This document shows, piece by piece, positions 7,349 through 14,844 of a stretch of 64,000 nt of DNA (position 1 is its first letter; each line of letters opens with the position of its first letter). The notes below the pieces were generated by a model. The model saw nothing but the letters and a program-made list of their open reading frames with translations, ran no database searches and was not told the origin of the DNA. The stretch comes from Pseudonocardiaceae bacterium YIM PH 21723 (GTDB lineage Bacteria > Actinomycetota > Actinomycetes > Mycobacteriales > Pseudonocardiaceae). The translations under genes were made by a program, and so were the position numbers. The stretch lies in assembly GCA_003600225.1 (NCBI GenBank), contig QZFT01000033.1, forward strand, positions 1 through 64,000, written 5' to 3'.

Positions 7349-8284
7349 TCACGGTAACCGATCATGTTGTGCCGGTCCACGAGTCGATTCCGGGTGCAGG
7401 GATTCGGCCGCCGCGGCGGCGATCGTCTCCGCGACGAGCGCGAGGGCCGGGACGTCCAGCTTCCACTGTTGCCAGTACAACGGCACGTCCACCCAGCGTC
7501 CGGGGACCAGTTCCACCAGCGCTCCCGAGCGGAGCAGCGGCGCCGACTGGGGCTCCGGGACCAGGCCCCAGCCCAGGCCGGCGGCCACCGCGTCGCAGTA
7601 GCCCTCCGAGGTGGGCACGTGGTGCCGGATCGGCCCGGCCGCCGTCCGGCCACGGGTGAGGGAGCGGGCGAACCGGTCCTGGAGATCGTCGCGCCGGTCG
7701 AAGACGATCAGCGGGGCCTCGGGGAGGCAGTGCTCCAGCGGCCGGGCCGACAGGTGGCGCGCCACGAACCGCGGGCTGGCCACCGGCAGGTAGCGGGACA
7801 GGCCCAGCAGGCGGACCGAGCAGCCGGTCACCGGCTCGGCCGACGAGGTCACCGCCGCCAGTACCCGGCCCTCGCGCAGCAGGGTCGCAGTGTGCGACTC
7901 GTCCTCGCGGTGCAGTTCGAAGCAGACGGGCGGGTCCTGTGGAACCCGGGTCAGCGCGGGCAGGAACCAGGTCGCGAGGGAGTCCGCGTTCACCGCGATG
8001 GACAGCCGGGCCGGACCTTCGCCCGTGATGCCCAGCGCCTGCTGCGTGTCCCGTTCCAGGGCGGCGAGCTGCCGGGCGAACCGGACGACCACCTGCCCGG
8101 ACTCGGTGGGCCGCACCGGTTTCGTGCGCATCAGCAGCACCCGGCCGGTGCGTTGCTCCAGGATCTTGATCCGCTGGCTGACCGCGGACGGCGTGATGTG
8201 CAGCGCCGCCGCGGCCGCGTCGAAGGTGCCCTCGTCGACCACGGCGAGCAGCGTGCGCACCTGGTCCAACGGCAGGTCGGTCAT
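7349..8284 (-). CDS. lysG: LysR-family regulator, ArgP/LysG type
   Basis: About 311 residues. The N-terminal winged HTH includes DQVRTLLAVVDEGTFDAAAA and ITPSAVSQRIKILEQRTGR, the hallmark of the ArgP/IciA/LysG subgroup; the C-terminal two thirds form the effector-binding domain. Divergent to a LysE exporter gene, the classical LysG-LysE arrangement in which basic amino acids trigger export. The start at 8284 is chosen by homology to the MTDLP-LDQ type N-terminus; no clear SD, and translation may be near-leaderless. Substrate specificity (Lys/Arg) is inferred. Confidence 0.88.
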   Translation of the reverse strand: MTDLPLDQVRTLLAVVDEGTFDAAAAALHITPSAVSQRIKILEQRTGRVLLMRTKPVRPTESGQVVVRFARQLAALERDTQQALGITGEGPARLSIAVNADSLATWFLPALTRVPQDPPVCFELHREDESHTATLLREGRVLAAVTSSAEPVTGCSVRLLGLSRYLPVASPRFVARHLSARPLEHCLPEAPLIVFDRRDDLQDRFARSLTRGRTAAGPIRHHVPTSEGYCDAVAAGLGWGLVPEPQSAPLLRSGALVELVPGRWVDVPLYWQQWKLDVPALALVAETIAAAAAESLHPESTRGPAQHDRLP

Positions 8285-8354
8285 CACAATCGCTAATGAT
8301 AGTGAAGAAGCTTTAGCTGTACTGAAGCACGAGTGATCCATAACGTCGGCGGAC
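8285..8354. promoter_or_regulatory. LysG-LysE divergent control region
   Basis: This 70-bp AT-richer gap separates the divergent starts. CTTTAG (8311-8316) and CTGAAG (8322-8327) form an imperfect inverted pair around 5 bp, with one mismatch, and are the best candidate for a LysG site. The location between the two start codons is what the family predicts. Confidence 0.45.
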
Positions 8355-8972
8355 GTGAACTACTTACCCGCGGCTCTCGCCGGATTCGGCACCGGACTGT
8401 CCCTCATCGTCGCCATCGGCGCGCAGAACGCCTTCGTGTTGCGGCAGGGCGTGCGCCGGCAGGCGGTCCTCGCCGTGGTCGGCATCTGCGCGTTGTCCGA
8501 TGTGCTGCTCATCGCCCTCGGCGTGGGCGGGCTGGGGGCCGTCGTCACCGCGTGGCCCGCCGCGATGACCGTGGTCGGTTTGGCGGGCGGCGGTTTCCTG
8601 ATCGGCTACGGCCTGCTCGCCACCCGCCGGGTGGTCCGGCCCGCGGGGCAGGCGCTGGCGGCCACCGGCACCTCGACGGGTTCCGCCGTACTCACCTGCC
8701 TGGCGCTGACCTGGCTCAACCCGCACGTCTACCTGGACACCGTGCTGCTGCTGGGCTCGGTCGCCGCCGACCGCGGCCCGCTGCGCTGGGTCTTCGGCCT
8801 CGGCGCGATGCTGGCCAGCCTGACCTGGTTCGCCGGCCTCGGCTACGGAGCCCAGTTGCTCAGCGGAGTGCTGTCCCGGCCCGTCGCTTGGCGGGTGCTG
8901 GACGGCCTGGTCGCCGCGACCATGTTAATCATGGGGACGATGCTGCTGGCCCGGGTCATCATTGACCGGTGA
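8355..8972 (+). CDS. lysE: LysE-family amino-acid exporter
   Basis: About 205 residues with six hydrophobic segments. The LysE signature is plain: an N-terminal GTGLSLIVAIGAQNAFVLRQ and the central TWLNPHVYLDTVLLLGS. It exports basic amino acids, protecting against toxic pools from peptide uptake. GTG start. The stop overlaps the next gene in GTGA, so the exporter heads a transcript that continues into three genes of unknown function. Confidence 0.92.
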   Translation: MNYLPAALAGFGTGLSLIVAIGAQNAFVLRQGVRRQAVLAVVGICALSDVLLIALGVGGLGAVVTAWPAAMTVVGLAGGGFLIGYGLLATRRVVRPAGQALAATGTSTGSAVLTCLALTWLNPHVYLDTVLLLGSVAADRGPLRWVFGLGAMLASLTWFAGLGYGAQLLSGVLSRPVAWRVLDGLVAATMLIMGTMLLARVIIDR

Positions 8973-9529
8973 ATGACTTGTCGGTCCTGCGTGGCGAGCT
9001 GGACACCGTCCTGTCGTACCTCGAGCGAGAGGCCGGGGATTCGGTGTCGGTGCACCGGGACTTCTTCTGGTCGATCGCCGCGCGCGAGATGTACGACCCC
9101 TACGTCACGCCGGTGGAATTCGGTTCCGGCCGGCTGACGGAGAGCTGGGCGGGTGTCATCGGTGGCGGTCCGGTCGCGGAACGGCTCATCCAGGTGGCCG
9201 ACATCCTGCGTTACCTGGGGCAGCGGGGATACGACCTGATCTTCTCCCCGGTGCGCGAGGGATGGACGTTCTCGCTCAAGGAGTTGCGTACCGCGCTGGA
9301 CGACATCCTGGTGGGCCTGGGCGAAGTGCCGCTGGACTGGGATTACTTCTGGGCCATCGGTGAGGAGGAGCTCTACGACGCCGCGGCCCGGCCGCAGGAC
9401 CTGACGCTCGGGTACCTCCCGGACAGCTGGGAGTTCGCGACCCGTCCCCGCGACGAGGATGAGGATCCGTTTCCCTACGCGCTGGTCTGGATCGCGGAAC
9501 TCCTGCGTGCCACCGGGCAGGCGATGTGA
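8969..9529 (+). CDS. Unknown protein with an internal duplication
   Basis: About 186 residues, acidic and soluble. It is built of two related halves: residues about 27-88 (DFFWSIAAREMYDPY, LTESWAG, then a helix ending ADILRYLGQRG) and about 119-186 (DYFWAIGEEELYDAA, LPDSWEF, then WIAELLRATGQ). The shared pattern is aromatic-FW-S/A-I-E-YD ... L-SW. Not a family I can name; small acidic duplicated proteins of this kind can be immunity or adaptor proteins, but nothing here proves that. GTG start coupled to lysE; its end overlaps the next gene in GTGA. Confidence 0.7.
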   Translation: MNDLSVLRGELDTVLSYLEREAGDSVSVHRDFFWSIAAREMYDPYVTPVEFGSGRLTESWAGVIGGGPVAERLIQVADILRYLGQRGYDLIFSPVREGWTFSLKELRTALDDILVGLGEVPLDWDYFWAIGEEELYDAAARPQDLTLGYLPDSWEFATRPRDEDEDPFPYALVWIAELLRATGQAM

Positions 9530-10224
9530 CGCACTGGACGCCGGGCTGGGACATGCACCGCCCGGGTTCGGCCGACCCGCTCCCGGCAGATCGGCTGCCG
9601 CCGATCGGCGCGCTCGTCGCCGGGGAGGTGGTCTGTCACCACGCGTTCGGCCTCGGCCTATACCTGATGGATTTCGCCACCTACGGGCACGTGAACCTCC
9701 CGGAGATCCCCGGAGAGTTCCCCGCGATCGGCAGCGCCGTCACCGGGATCTTCCTGGATATCAGCGGGAACCGGCAGCTGCGGTTGTCCCTGCGCTGGGT
9801 GCACCGGACGCTGGCCGGGCTCCGGCTGACCGACGTCGGCCGGTCGGCGAACATCGCTTGGCTGCACATCGGCGGTTACGCCCTGCACGTCCAGGCTCCG
9901 CTGCGACTGGTCCGAAGTGGACAGATCTTGCTGGGCTCGGACGACATGCTGTGGCCGCAGGAACGCGGTGCCGAGGACTCCTTCGATGCCTTCACCACCA
10001 TGTACGACCGCAACGCGGAACTGCTGAACGGATTCCTCGGCCGGGACGAGTTCCTGGTGCTGGACGGGGAGATCCGGCCGGCCGGGCACCTGGTGCTGCG
10101 GCTGACCGATGAGCTGGTGATCGAGGTACTGCCCGCTCGCGCCGGCGAGGGCGAGGCGTGGCGACTGTTCGAGCGGGGCCCCGGCGGGTACCACCACGTC
10201 CATCCACCGGAGGAGGGGCCATGA
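9526..10224 (+). CDS. Unknown two-domain protein, OB-fold-like plus DUF6188-like
   Basis: About 232 residues. The first half has a beta-rich pattern like an S1/OB fold (GALVAGEVVCHHAFGLGLYL ... GSAVTGIFLDI). The second half (LHIGGYALHVQAPLRLVRSG, then RPAGHLVLRLTDELVIEVLP and EAWRLFERG) resembles the whole of the next gene product, suggesting duplication or fusion. GTG start overlapping the preceding stop; the end overlaps the next ATG in ATGA. No catalytic motif, signal peptide or membrane segment. Function unknown. Confidence 0.65.
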   Translation: MTHWTPGWDMHRPGSADPLPADRLPPIGALVAGEVVCHHAFGLGLYLMDFATYGHVNLPEIPGEFPAIGSAVTGIFLDISGNRQLRLSLRWVHRTLAGLRLTDVGRSANIAWLHIGGYALHVQAPLRLVRSGQILLGSDDMLWPQERGAEDSFDAFTTMYDRNAELLNGFLGRDEFLVLDGEIRPAGHLVLRLTDELVIEVLPARAGEGEAWRLFERGPGGYHHVHPPEEGP

Positions 10225-10520
10225 CCGCCGTACTCATCGGCTGCGTGATCACTGAGCTTCGCCGGGACGGGCTCGGGTTCCGGGACGTGTCCCACCGGCT
10301 GCGCATCGACTGCCCGCTGCGGGTGACCCGGGGCGCGGAGGTCCTCGTCGGCAGCTACGACACCGACTTCGATACCCGGGCGACGGTGGTGGCCGGCCTG
10401 ACCGTGCTCACCGCCGAGGTCTCCGAATCCGGTGACCTGACCCTGGAGCTGACGGATTCGGTGCGGCTGCACGTCTTTCCGGCCTGCTCCGGTCCGATGC
10501 GGCCGTGGCGGATCGTCTAG
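10221..10520 (+). CDS. Small DUF6188-like protein
   Basis: About 99 residues: VLIGCVITELRRDGLGFRD, a central DCPLRVTRGAEVLVGSYD, and a C-terminal LELTDSVRLHVFPA with PWRIV. The alternation of beta strands matches the second half of the preceding protein. ATG 10221 follows GGAGGAGGGG and overlaps the preceding stop (ATGA). Last gene of the LysE-linked unit, followed at once by a dispersed repeat. The family name is from recollection; function unknown. Confidence 0.65.
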   Translation: MTAVLIGCVITELRRDGLGFRDVSHRLRIDCPLRVTRGAEVLVGSYDTDFDTRATVVAGLTVLTAEVSESGDLTLELTDSVRLHVFPACSGPMRPWRIV

Positions 10521-10521
10521 C

Positions 10522-10640
10522 TTGGGCTGGGTCTGGCTTGTTGTCGAAAGCGGCTTTGGAGGGGGAGATGGGTGGGTGGTGTGGGTCTTTCCTGCCGGCG
10601 TGTCTGGTGGGGGCACGCCTGTCTGGCCGTTGTGGGCCGG
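10522..10640 (+). repeat. Dispersed G-rich 3'-region repeat, copy 2
   Basis: Begins within a few bases of the stop of the preceding plus-strand gene. Sense order: GGGTCTGG, GTCGAAAG, GGCTTTGGAGGGGGAGA, GGGTGG, GTCTTTCCTGCC, GGTGGGGGCACGCC. It faces copy 3 at 10820-10925 across the palindromes at 10719-10781. Confidence 0.8.
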
Positions 10641-10718
10641 TCGTTGGTGCGGCACTCGGTCACTGTCCACTGTGGTCGGAATTCACGGCGTGTCGCGCCA
10701 TTTCTGCACCGTGTCGCC

Positions 10719-10781
10719 CCACTTGTCGTGGCTATTAGTCACGACAAGTGGCACTTGTCGTGGATAAAAGCCGCGACAAGT
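10719..10781. repeat. Two linked palindromes at the centre of a convergent repeat pair
   Basis: CCACTTGTCGTG (10719-10730) and CACGACAAGTGG (10740-10751) are a perfect 12-bp pair around 9 nt. ACTTGTCG (10753-10760) and CGACAAGT (10774-10781) form a second 8-bp pair with the same sequence, so four copies of one half-site alternate in orientation. They sit between two convergent genes and two convergent dispersed repeats. The remainder of 10641-10820 shows nothing else. Confidence 0.8.
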
Positions 10782-10819
10782 CAGCTTAAGTAACCCGCGC
10801 AGCGGCCCCGGCAACCTAG

Positions 10820-10925
10820 ACAGCCGTGCCCCACCTGACACGAAGGCAGGAAAGACGCAGCCGGAAGCCCGTCTCCCCCTCCAAAGCCGTCTTTCGCCGA
10901 CCACCAGACGCGACCAATCGCCCTA
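10820..10925 (-). repeat. Dispersed G-rich 3'-region repeat, copy 3
   Basis: On the minus strand it follows the stop of the oxidase gene (10935) almost immediately: GTCTGGTGGTCGGCGAAAG, GGCTTTGGAGGGGGAGACGGG, GTCTTTCCTGCCTTCG, GGTGGGGCACGGC. Same order and same relation to a gene 3' end as copies 2 and 5. Confidence 0.8.
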
Positions 10926-10934
10926 GCGGGTCGT

Positions 10935-12110
10935 CTAGGCCGGACCGCCGAACTTTCCACCGGGGTCCGTTTTCCTGACCAGGTCGGCGAAGCGCGACCA
11001 GTTGGGGTGGTGGTCCGGGGGCCGCAGCGACAGTTTCGCCGGGTGTGGGCGGGGATCCAGGTCGGCCAGGGTCTGCTCGACCACGGCCATCGCGGCCTGT
11101 ACCCGGTCGGGCAGGTTGTGCCAGGTGAAGTGGATCGCGAGGCAGTCGCGCCGGTAGGCCGGGCTGAGCCAGAGCGAATCCGCCGTCACCGTCCGGAGTT
11201 CGCTGATCGCCAGCACCGGGGTGATCGTGTCCGACAGCGCACGCAGCCGGTCCAGGGCCTCCACCGCCCGCGTCATCGGCACGAAGTACTCGGTCTGCAG
11301 CTCGTCGCCGACGCTCGGGGTGGCGTTCAGCCGGAAGTGCGGCAGCCGCTGGTGCCACGGCCCGCGAATCCCCAGCTGTTCGGTGCAGCCGTACGTGGAC
11401 AGCCCCGCCACAGGATGACGGCGTTCCAGGGCCGGGTGCAGGCCGAGCTCGATCGGCCAGTCGCCGGTCCGGCGTTTGGTCCACAGGGACAGGTGGTTCC
11501 GCCAGTCGGTGAACACGCTGACGCTGTACGCCGACGCGAAGATCTCCGCCAGCCCGTTCAGCAGCCGTGGCCAGGTGAGGCCGTCCCACACCGTCTGCTC
11601 CACGTCGAAGGTCTCCACGACGGCCAGCTCCACCGTGGTCACCACGCCCAGCAGTCCGAGGGACACCGTCCAGCCGTCCACATCGGACACCTCGCGCAGA
11701 TTCCCCCTGCCGTCCACCAGGGTCAGCATCCGGACGGCGGTGGACAGGCAACCGGTTCCGGAGCCGTGGGTGCCGGTCGCGATCGCGCCCGCCACCGAGA
11801 CGTGGGGCAGGGACGGCATGGTGTGCAGGGCCAGGCCCACCCGTTGCAGCCGGACGGCCAGCTCGCCGAGCGTCATCGCGGCGGACACCACCACCGAGTC
11901 GCCGTAGACCTGGAAGACCGGCGGCAGGCCGGCCAGCGACACGGACGCGCCATCGGTGGCCGTGATCGAGCTGAACGAGTGGCCGGTACCGATCGCCTTG
12001 ACGCGGTCGTGGCCGGTCACCAGCTCGCGGAGCTCGTTCACGCTCCGCGGCCAGCAGATCGTCTTCGGGGCGAAACTCAGGTTTCCGGCCCAGTTCCGGA
12101 CAGTCGGCAT
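10935..12110 (-). CDS. FAD-linked alditol/xylitol oxidase-like enzyme
   Basis: About 391 residues. An N-terminal FAD-binding PCMH domain shows VKAIGTGHSFSSI (His of the usual covalent-flavin site) and ATGTHGSGT; the C-terminal cap domain ends KTDPGGKFGG, close to the alditol oxidase ending. AldO-type enzymes oxidise sugar alcohols to aldoses with O2, giving H2O2. No Tat or Sec signal, so cytoplasmic. The ATG at 12110 (MPTVRNWAGN) fits family N-termini; no clear SD, which suggests coupling to the short reading frame ending at 12115. A dispersed repeat follows the stop. Confidence 0.85.
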   Translation of the reverse strand: MPTVRNWAGNLSFAPKTICWPRSVNELRELVTGHDRVKAIGTGHSFSSITATDGASVSLAGLPPVFQVYGDSVVVSAAMTLGELAVRLQRVGLALHTMPSLPHVSVAGAIATGTHGSGTGCLSTAVRMLTLVDGRGNLREVSDVDGWTVSLGLLGVVTTVELAVVETFDVEQTVWDGLTWPRLLNGLAEIFASAYSVSVFTDWRNHLSLWTKRRTGDWPIELGLHPALERRHPVAGLSTYGCTEQLGIRGPWHQRLPHFRLNATPSVGDELQTEYFVPMTRAVEALDRLRALSDTITPVLAISELRTVTADSLWLSPAYRRDCLAIHFTWHNLPDRVQAAMAVVEQTLADLDPRPHPAKLSLRPPDHHPNWSRFADLVRKTDPGGKFGGPA

Positions 12111-12114
12111 CGGG

Positions 12115-12309
12115 TCAGTGTGCTGGTAGCAGGCGGTGAAGGGTCTCGGACGGCTCGACACCCAGCTCATCGTGCGGCACTTGACGACATTGGCGGTACT
12201 GGCGCAGCGCGGCCGCCCGGTTGCCCACCGCCAGATGCGCGGACACCACGGCCCGGTGATCGTCGATGGACAGGGTGAACCCGTTCAGCAGGTGTAGTCC
12301 GATGTCCAT
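12115..12309 (-). pseudogene. Remnant of a SARP/BTAD transcriptional regulator
   Basis: A 64-codon frame with a good SD (GGGGGG four bases before ATG 12309). It opens like a SARP DNA-binding domain (HLLNGFTLSIDDH) and passes directly into the end of a bacterial transcriptional activator domain (VVSAHLAVGNRAAALRQYR, DELGVEPSE). Intact SARPs have over 200 residues, so about 150-200 residues between these ends are missing. It ends 4 bp before the oxidase start and may now serve only to couple translation. Confidence 0.6.
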
Positions 12310-12352
12310 CGAGCCCCCCAGCGATGTCGAGTGATCCATGGTGGCACAGACC

Positions 12353-12389
12353 AAGGGGCCCCCGCGTGCACCGCACGAGGGGGCCCCTT
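12353..12389. terminator. GC-rich hairpin, 11-bp perfect stem
   Basis: AAGGGGCCCCC (12353-12363) and GGGGGCCCCTT (12379-12389) pair perfectly around 15 nt. It lies between the secreted-protein gene (minus, ending at 12645) and the SARP remnant, so it may end that transcript. Confidence 0.6.
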
Positions 12390-12513
12390 CTCGCTCCGGC
12401 CGTTTCCGCATCGGCCGGCGGGATGGACTGCGACGGGGGTTGGAGGGGCCCGGAGTCACTGTCCCGTATTGAGTTGGTCTGGGGGGGGGTGCTGTGCCTG
12501 TGGAGTGAGGCCC

Positions 12514-12631
12514 GAGGGGCGCCCGCACGTATCTGGGTGCTGAGGGCGAGTGGCACCACAGATACCTGGGCATCGCGCAGGCGCCCCTCCAGGGGAAGGC
12601 GTCCCAGGGATGGAAGTGCCTGGGAAACGCC
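12514..12631. other. Highly structured intergenic segment
   Basis: An outer stem GAGGGGCGCC (12514-12523) / GGCGCCCCTC (12580-12589) encloses GTATCTG (12529-12535) / CAGATAC (12559-12565) and GGTGC/GCACC, giving one long interrupted hairpin. A second hairpin follows (12598-12631, GGCGT-CCCAGG with CCTGGG-ACGCC). A run of nine Gs lies just left at 12481-12489. It immediately follows the secreted-protein gene on the minus strand. No coding frame is convincing here; it could be a 3' UTR structure or a small RNA. Confidence 0.55.
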
Positions 12632-12644
12632 GGGTTCATCGGGA

Positions 12645-13388
12645 TCAGGCGTGCGAGTCACCGTGGCCGTGCAGCTCGGCCTGCGGGTCGAGGTGAACCT
12701 TGCCCGTGCTCTCGCCGCCGCAGGCGACGTGGGCGAGCTGCGCGCGGAAGGTGCCGAGCGCGACGGCCTCGACCAGCGGACCGGCCTTGAAGTCGAGTGC
12801 GACGACGTTCAGGGCGTTGTCCTTGTCGTAGTACTGCTTGTTGAAGGTCAGTTCGACGATGCCGGGCACCGCGATCTTGGTGTTCGGCCCGGTGCCGACC
12901 GGGAGCTTGTAGGTCTTGCCGCCGAACTTGACGGTGATCGGGCCGGCGAGGGTGGCGCTGCCGTGGCGGGCGCCGTCCGGCTCGGAGACGCACTCGGCGT
13001 GCAGGGCGTCCACGGTGATGGTCAGCACCTGCGGGCCGGGGGCACTCGGGTGGAACTGGAACAGGTCGGCGCCGGCCTTGGCGACCTCGGCCTTGGCGTA
13101 CGACTTCTGCGTCTTGTGGTCGTGGTTGGACTCGGTGTGCAGCGCCGCGGCGATCACGAAGTCGTGGTGGTAGTTGCCGCCGACGGTGGACTCGACGGGG
13201 CCGCTCGGCCAGCGGGTGGAGGCCCACGGGCCGACGTAGATGTCGTGGGCGGACACCCAGCCCGCGAATGCTCCGGCCTCGTAGTCCGGGCAGTCATCGG
13301 CAGAGGCGGCGACCGCGCCAGCGGTGACGATGGTGGCGACCGCAGCTACAACGGCGACTTTGCGTGCGAACCTCGGGAACAGGAACAT
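12645..13388 (-). CDS. Secreted protein of unknown function
   Basis: About 247 residues. A Sec signal peptide (Arg/Lys N-region, then VAVVAAVATIVTAGAVAASA) precedes a beta-rich mature domain with few cysteines (ADDCPDY, HAECV, HVACGG) and a His-rich end. No LPXTG or membrane anchor, so it should be released or loosely wall-associated. It resembles actinobacterial secreted surface proteins of the choice-of-anchor type, a weak impression only. Its own upstream region (13389-13740) is AT-rich for this genome. No enzymatic motif seen. Confidence 0.75.
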   Translation of the reverse strand: MFLFPRFARKVAVVAAVATIVTAGAVAASADDCPDYEAGAFAGWVSAHDIYVGPWASTRWPSGPVESTVGGNYHHDFVIAAALHTESNHDHKTQKSYAKAEVAKAGADLFQFHPSAPGPQVLTITVDALHAECVSEPDGARHGSATLAGPITVKFGGKTYKLPVGTGPNTKIAVPGIVELTFNKQYYDKDNALNVVALDFKAGPLVEAVALGTFRAQLAHVACGGESTGKVHLDPQAELHGHGDSHA

Positions 13389-13740
13389 TCTCGGATGCCT
13401 TTCGTGATGAGCGCTTTTCTCGACGTCAAAAGCTCAACATTTCCGGCGCATTCATAAAAGGTGACGTGGATCTCGGGAATATATCCATTAGATGAGTAAC
13501 CCGTTTATAAGATCCGATCCATGGGGTCTGAGCTGCTAACTTCCGGTTGCCGGAAGATGGGTCACTTTGCGTATAAAGTGCCTGGTTACGGGTATGTGGC
13601 CACTAATTTGGGTGATGGTTGACCTTGTTCAAATTTGGCCGATCGTATTGCTCAGATCACCGTAACCGGGCAAGTTACGGGTACTCGTTCGATTGTCGGA
13701 ATTTCATTTCCGAACAGTGGAAGGACGCGATACCCGGCCA
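13389..13740. promoter_or_regulatory. AT-richer intergenic region with three small palindromes
   Basis: A 352-bp gap between two minus-strand genes. It holds CTTCCGG-TTG-CCGGAAG near 13541, CACTTT-GCGTAT-AAAGTG near 13563 and TCGGAA-TTTCAT-TTCCGA near 13696. The first two are plausible operators for the secreted-protein gene that starts at 13388, and the last lies close to the hydrolase 3' end. No gene seen. Confidence 0.4.
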
Positions 13741-14844
13741 TTACTCCTTGGTGACCTGGCCGGTCTCCCTGGTGACCCGGTACTTGCGGATCTCCGCGTC
13801 CCGCCGGTCGGTGAACGCGTGCGCCGACGCCCGGAAGGCGCGCACCGCCGGATCGGTGCTGCTGTCCAGCAGCGGACCGGCGTCGCGATATGGCCCGGTC
13901 ATCCGATGATTCGCCAGTACCCCGCCCAGCTGGCTGCTGAACCGCACCTCGCCCACGCCGCCGGTCACCGCGCGGTGTGCCAGCCGCGGCACCACGTCCA
14001 TCTCGTTCACCAGCGACAGCACCTTCACGTGCCGGGGCACCGGTGCGTACCCGGACGGCGCGCCGACGGCCAGCACGTGGGTGACCGAGTAGCCCGCGTC
14101 GCGCAGTCCCTCGGCGGCACGCAGCGCGGTGAGCCCGCCCTGACTGTGCCCGGCCAGCAGCACCGGCTCGCCGATGCCGACGCCCGCCTCGATGAGGGCG
14201 AGCTGAATGCTCTGTTCCAGCGCGGAGGTGTCCCCGGACATCGCGTGCAGGTTCGCACCGAGATCGTTCGCACAGGCCCCCGCGTGCAGGCTCCACCGCC
14301 GGGTCCCGGGGATGTTCACGATCCAGGACACCGCGGAGCCGTTGCCGGTCAGCCGGCGCACGTCCAGGTTGCTGGTGGTGTTGTCCCGCGCGGTGACCGA
14401 GTAGCCGCGCCCCTGGTCGTTGTCCCGCTGCGCCAGATCCCCGACCACCTGGGACATGTTCTGCGGAGCGGTGCCGTACTCCACGCCGATCGGCACCATG
14501 CTCGGCGCCTCGTCCGGGTAGGCGGTGGCGAACAGCCGCAGCAGGGCCCGGCCGCCGATCGGCAGCCGCAGCAGCCCGGCCAGGAAGCCGGAGCTCCGCT
14601 CGGGCAGGTTGTCCGCGGTCTCCGGGTGCTCGGCCAGCCAGGCGCTCCAGTCGCCGCCGTGCTGCCCGTAGACCTGGTAGAGCACCACGCCGGTACTGGC
14701 CAGCGCGGGTAGCGGGTCGAAGCTCGTGATGGTTCCGGCGACCGCGCCGTCCATCCAGTCCGGGTCGACCTCGGACTCGACCCGGGTGCTGCCGAAGGCC
14801 AGCAACAGGGTCAGGACGAGGGCGAGAAACCCGGCGGGCTTCAC
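13741..14844 (-). CDS. Exported alpha/beta-hydrolase-like protein
   Basis: About 367 residues. The N-terminus KPAGFLALVLTLLLAFGS is a signal peptide or anchor. The nucleophile elbow GHSQGG, preceded by EPVLLA, identifies a lipase/PGAP1-like hydrolase; DVVPR and a late His (NHRM or AHAF) can complete a triad. Predicted to act outside the membrane on an ester or lipid. ATG 14844 overlaps the stop of the upstream gene (ATGA), so the two are translationally coupled and likely cooperate. Confidence 0.8.
   Translation of the reverse strand: MKPAGFLALVLTLLLAFGSTRVESEVDPDWMDGAVAGTITSFDPLPALASTGVVLYQVYGQHGGDWSAWLAEHPETADNLPERSSGFLAGLLRLPIGGRALLRLFATAYPDEAPSMVPIGVEYGTAPQNMSQVVGDLAQRDNDQGRGYSVTARDNTTSNLDVRRLTGNGSAVSWIVNIPGTRRWSLHAGACANDLGANLHAMSGDTSALEQSIQLALIEAGVGIGEPVLLAGHSQGGLTALRAAEGLRDAGYSVTHVLAVGAPSGYAPVPRHVKVLSLVNEMDVVPRLAHRAVTGGVGEVRFSSQLGGVLANHRMTGPYRDAGPLLDSSTDPAVRAFRASAHAFTDRRDAEIRKYRVTRETGQVTKE

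Noticed and set aside
12481-12489. Nine-G run as evidence of a phase-variable gene
   Set aside because: No credible coding frame crosses it; recorded only as part of a structured intergenic segment.
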